From an uncultured Elusimicrobiales bacterium (lineage in GTDB: Bacteria > Elusimicrobiota > Elusimicrobia > Elusimicrobiales > Elusimicrobiaceae): DNA of 6,378 bases. Below are positions 4,557 through 6,378 of this stretch, in pieces. A model generated the notes under the pieces. The model searched no databases. It saw only the letters and a list, made by a program, of their open reading frames with translations, and was not told the origin of the DNA. Within the stretch, counting starts at the first letter, position 1, and each line of letters starts with the position of its first letter. The translations under genes were made by a program, and so were the position numbers. Location of the stretch: NCBI GenBank assembly GCA_905235355.1, contig CAJOLM010000067.1:1-6378 (forward strand). Reading direction: 5' to 3'.

Positions 4557-6239
4557 ATGGCTACAAAAACCGCTGTTTCCCCGTTGCAACAGCATCGCTG
4601 CGCATATAAGCCGGTGCTGCCTGAAATTTTAAAGAAAGGCGCTTGCTTTGTAAAACCCAAAACAGGCAAAGCTACCCAAAGCGTAGCAGATCAAGCCGCC
4701 GTAAAAAAGATGTTTCCGCATACCTATGGCATGCCGGAAATTAACTTTGTAAAAGGTGCTAATCCGGCTGTGGGCAAGAAAGCCATTAAAGCCGCGGTGG
4801 TATTATCCGGCGGGCAAGCCCCCGGCGGACACAATGTAATTGCCGGGCTGCTTGACGGACTAAAAAAAGCCAACGGCAAAAATAAACTGTATGGTTTCTT
4901 GGGCGGGCCGAGCGGTATTTTGGAAAACAAACTCAAAGAAATTACTCCGGCTTTAATGGACAGCTACCGCAACACAGGCGGTTTTGACTTTATTCAAAGC
5001 GGTCGCACGAAAATTGAAACCGAAGAACAACTGGCCACCGCGCTGGCTAATCTGAAGAAAAACAAATTTAATGCCTTGGTAATCGTGGGCGGTGATGATT
5101 CCAACACCAACGCAGGCGTGCTGGCGGAATATTTTAAAGCGCACGGGGCAGACATTGCCGTAATCGGCGTACCTAAAACGATTGACGGCGATTTGAAAAA
5201 TGACAAAATTGAAACCTCTTTTGGTTTTGATACTGCCACCAAAATTTATGCCGAAATGGTGGGCAATATTTGCCGCGACGTAAATTCTGCCCGCAAATAC
5301 TGGCACTTTGTGCGCTTGATGGGGCGCAGTGCTTCGCACATTACGCTGGAAGTGGCGCACAAAACGCAGCCGAATATTACGTTGATTGGCGAAGAAGTGC
5401 TTGCCAAAAAAATGACGCTTAAGCAAATCATTGATTACTTGGCAAATATCATTGTGGCGCGCTCCAAACAAGGTAAAAACTTTGGAGTGGTGCTCGTGCC
5501 GGAAGGGTTAATTGAATTTATCCCGGAAATGAAGGCGCTGATTGCCGAGCTAAACGACTTGCTGGCTGACCACGAAGCCGCGCTGTCTAAAATGAACACA
5601 GTGGCGGAAAAGAAAGCGTTTATCATTTCTAAATTGCCGAAAAAACTGGCGGATTTGATGCGCTCGCTGCCGGAAGGGATTGCCGCGCAACTGATGTTGG
5701 ACCGCGATCCGCACGGTAACGTCCAGGTGTCTTTAATTGAGACGGAAAAACTACTCATTGAAATGCTGCGCACCAAATTAGCCGCTCTTAAAAAAGCCGG
5801 TAAATATAGCGGCAAATTTGCGACCATTACCCACTTCTTTGGCTATGAAGGCCGCTGCGGTTTCCCGTCCACCTTTGATGCCAATTACACCTATGCGCTT
5901 GGCTACAATGCAGCCGCGCTGGTGCTGAATAATTGCAGCGGATATTTATCTTCCGTGCGCAAACTGACCAAGAAAGCCACCCAATGGGAATGCGGCGGCG
6001 TACCTTTGACCATGATGATGAATATGGAGCGCCGCAAAGGCAAAGACAAACCCGTAATCCGCAAGGCACTGGTGGAGCTGAACGGCCTGCCGTTTAAAGC
6101 TTTTGCCAAGCAGCGCGCGCTGTGGGCTATGAGTGAGTCCTATCTGTTCCCCGGTCCGATACAGTATTTTGGTCCGGCGGAAATTACGGACATGACCACT
6201 TACACGCTGGCGTTTGAACGCGGCGGCAAAAAGAAATAA
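4557..6239 (+). CDS. pfp: Pyrophosphate-dependent 6-phosphofructokinase, long type
   Basis: Encodes 560 aa, the length of the long PPi-PFK clade (spirochaete enzymes and plant beta subunits) rather than the roughly 320 aa of ATP-PFK. It reversibly converts fructose 6-phosphate plus PPi to fructose 1,6-bisphosphate plus Pi in the cytoplasm, saving ATP in glycolysis and also running toward gluconeogenesis. Motifs in order: SGGQAPGG at 84-91 (phosphate loop), GGDDSN at 178-183, PKTIDGDLKN at 206-215 with catalytic Asp210 and Asp212, MGRSASH at 255-261, PEG at 315-317, a helical insert of about 325-385 typical of the long clade, and GYEGR at 429-433. Asp181 and Lys207 are the PPi-specific residues (Gly in ATP enzymes). 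All key residues are present. It is monocistronic, with its own promoter and terminator. The basic lysine-rich C-terminal tail (GGKKK) is unremarkable. Confidence 0.95.
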   Translation: MATKTAVSPLQQHRCAYKPVLPEILKKGACFVKPKTGKATQSVADQAAVKKMFPHTYGMPEINFVKGANPAVGKKAIKAAVVLSGGQAPGGHNVIAGLLDGLKKANGKNKLYGFLGGPSGILENKLKEITPALMDSYRNTGGFDFIQSGRTKIETEEQLATALANLKKNKFNALVIVGGDDSNTNAGVLAEYFKAHGADIAVIGVPKTIDGDLKNDKIETSFGFDTATKIYAEMVGNICRDVNSARKYWHFVRLMGRSASHITLEVAHKTQPNITLIGEEVLAKKMTLKQIIDYLANIIVARSKQGKNFGVVLVPEGLIEFIPEMKALIAELNDLLADHEAALSKMNTVAEKKAFIISKLPKKLADLMRSLPEGIAAQLMLDRDPHGNVQVSLIETEKLLIEMLRTKLAALKKAGKYSGKFATITHFFGYEGRCGFPSTFDANYTYALGYNAAALVLNNCSGYLSSVRKLTKKATQWECGGVPLTMMMNMERRKGKDKPVIRKALVELNGLPFKAFAKQRALWAMSESYLFPGPIQYFGPAEITDMTTYTLAFERGGKKK

Positions 6240-6254
6240 GTTTTATTTCTGACG

Positions 6255-6284
6255 AAACCCTAGGGATAAACCTCGGGGTTTTTT
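6255..6284 (+). terminator. Rho-independent terminator of the phosphofructokinase gene
   Basis: AAACCCTAGGG pairs with CCTCGGGGTTT around a short ATAAA loop, with one A-C mismatch and two G-T pairs, and runs into a TTTTTT tract. It begins 15 bases after the stop codon. Confidence 0.8.
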
Positions 6285-6301
6285 GAGTACCTTACAGGAC
6301 A

Positions 6302-6321
6302 CCCCAGGCGGGAGCCTGGGG
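6302..6321. repeat. Strong GC-rich hairpin after the terminator
   Basis: CCCCAGGC and GCCTGGGG form a perfect 8-bp stem closed by GGGA, a GNRA loop on the plus strand. There is no U-tract. A second, weaker pair, ATGCAA (6327-6332) with TTGCAT (6352-6357), follows. Together they could be a 5' leader structure for the gene that may start at 6373. Confidence 0.5.
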
Positions 6322-6372
6322 ATGAATGCAAAAGCCTATATCTTCTTTTCCTTGCATCGACGGTGGGAGTAA

Positions 6373-6378
6373 ATGAAA
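6373..6378 (+). CDS. Possible start of a further gene, cut by the window edge
   Basis: ATGAAA (Met-Lys) closes the window, preceded by GGTGGGAG at 6362-6369, a purine-rich Shine-Dalgarno at close spacing. Two codons say nothing about the product. Confidence 0.35.

Noticed and set aside
4953..5471. Long minus-strand frame of 172 aa inside the phosphofructokinase gene
   Set aside because: It is antisense to a gene with all family motifs; the opposite-strand openness follows from codon bias, and there is no ribosome site.
1..6378. CRISPR array, retron or phage-defence module
   Set aside because: There are no regularly spaced repeats, and no reverse transcriptase, nuclease, integrase or transposase reading frame in the window.

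Overview
The window looks like a diderm, probably anaerobic, gut-type bacterium. It has an outer-membrane beta-barrel protein with a signal peptide and a C-terminal Phe, a long-type pyrophosphate-dependent phosphofructokinase, and a tRNA gene without an encoded CCA. Elusimicrobiota would fit, but that is a guess; nothing here is diagnostic of a phylum.

Left edge (1-957): a minus-strand outer-membrane beta-barrel gene, a gene-free spacer of about 240 bases, and a plus-strand tRNA-Val(GAC) driven by an extended -10 promoter.

Middle (about 958-3783): an AT-rich block read entirely leftward and bounded by two direct copies of a 26-bp sequence (25 of 26 identical) at 959-984 and 3756-3781. In transcription order it holds a candidate structured RNA of about 277 nt (3611 to 3335) with its own promoter and a U-tract, a small cupin gene, a frameshifted gene remnant, a TagF/CDP-glycerol-type transferase gene, and a tiny ORF overlapping the transferase stop by ATGA. 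The proteins suggest a fragment of a surface-polysaccharide (capsule or LPS-type) operon acquired by transfer and partly decayed. The RNA matches no family I can name and is the most interesting object here. It has a multi-helix fold whose G-U pairs favour the minus strand, and a 3' hairpin that would compete with its core helices, as in an attenuator or riboswitch.

Right edge (3784-6378): a hairpin-rich intergenic stretch, then a minus-strand membrane-anchored thioredoxin-fold protein with a CPYS motif. This is divergent from the plus-strand PPi-phosphofructokinase. The 92-bp spacer between them carries a well-formed minus-strand promoter and a plus-strand -10. A 12-bp palindrome lies inside a 19-bp alternating purine-pyrimidine run between those elements. 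The phosphofructokinase ends at a terminator, followed by a second strong hairpin and the possible first two codons of a further gene at the window edge.
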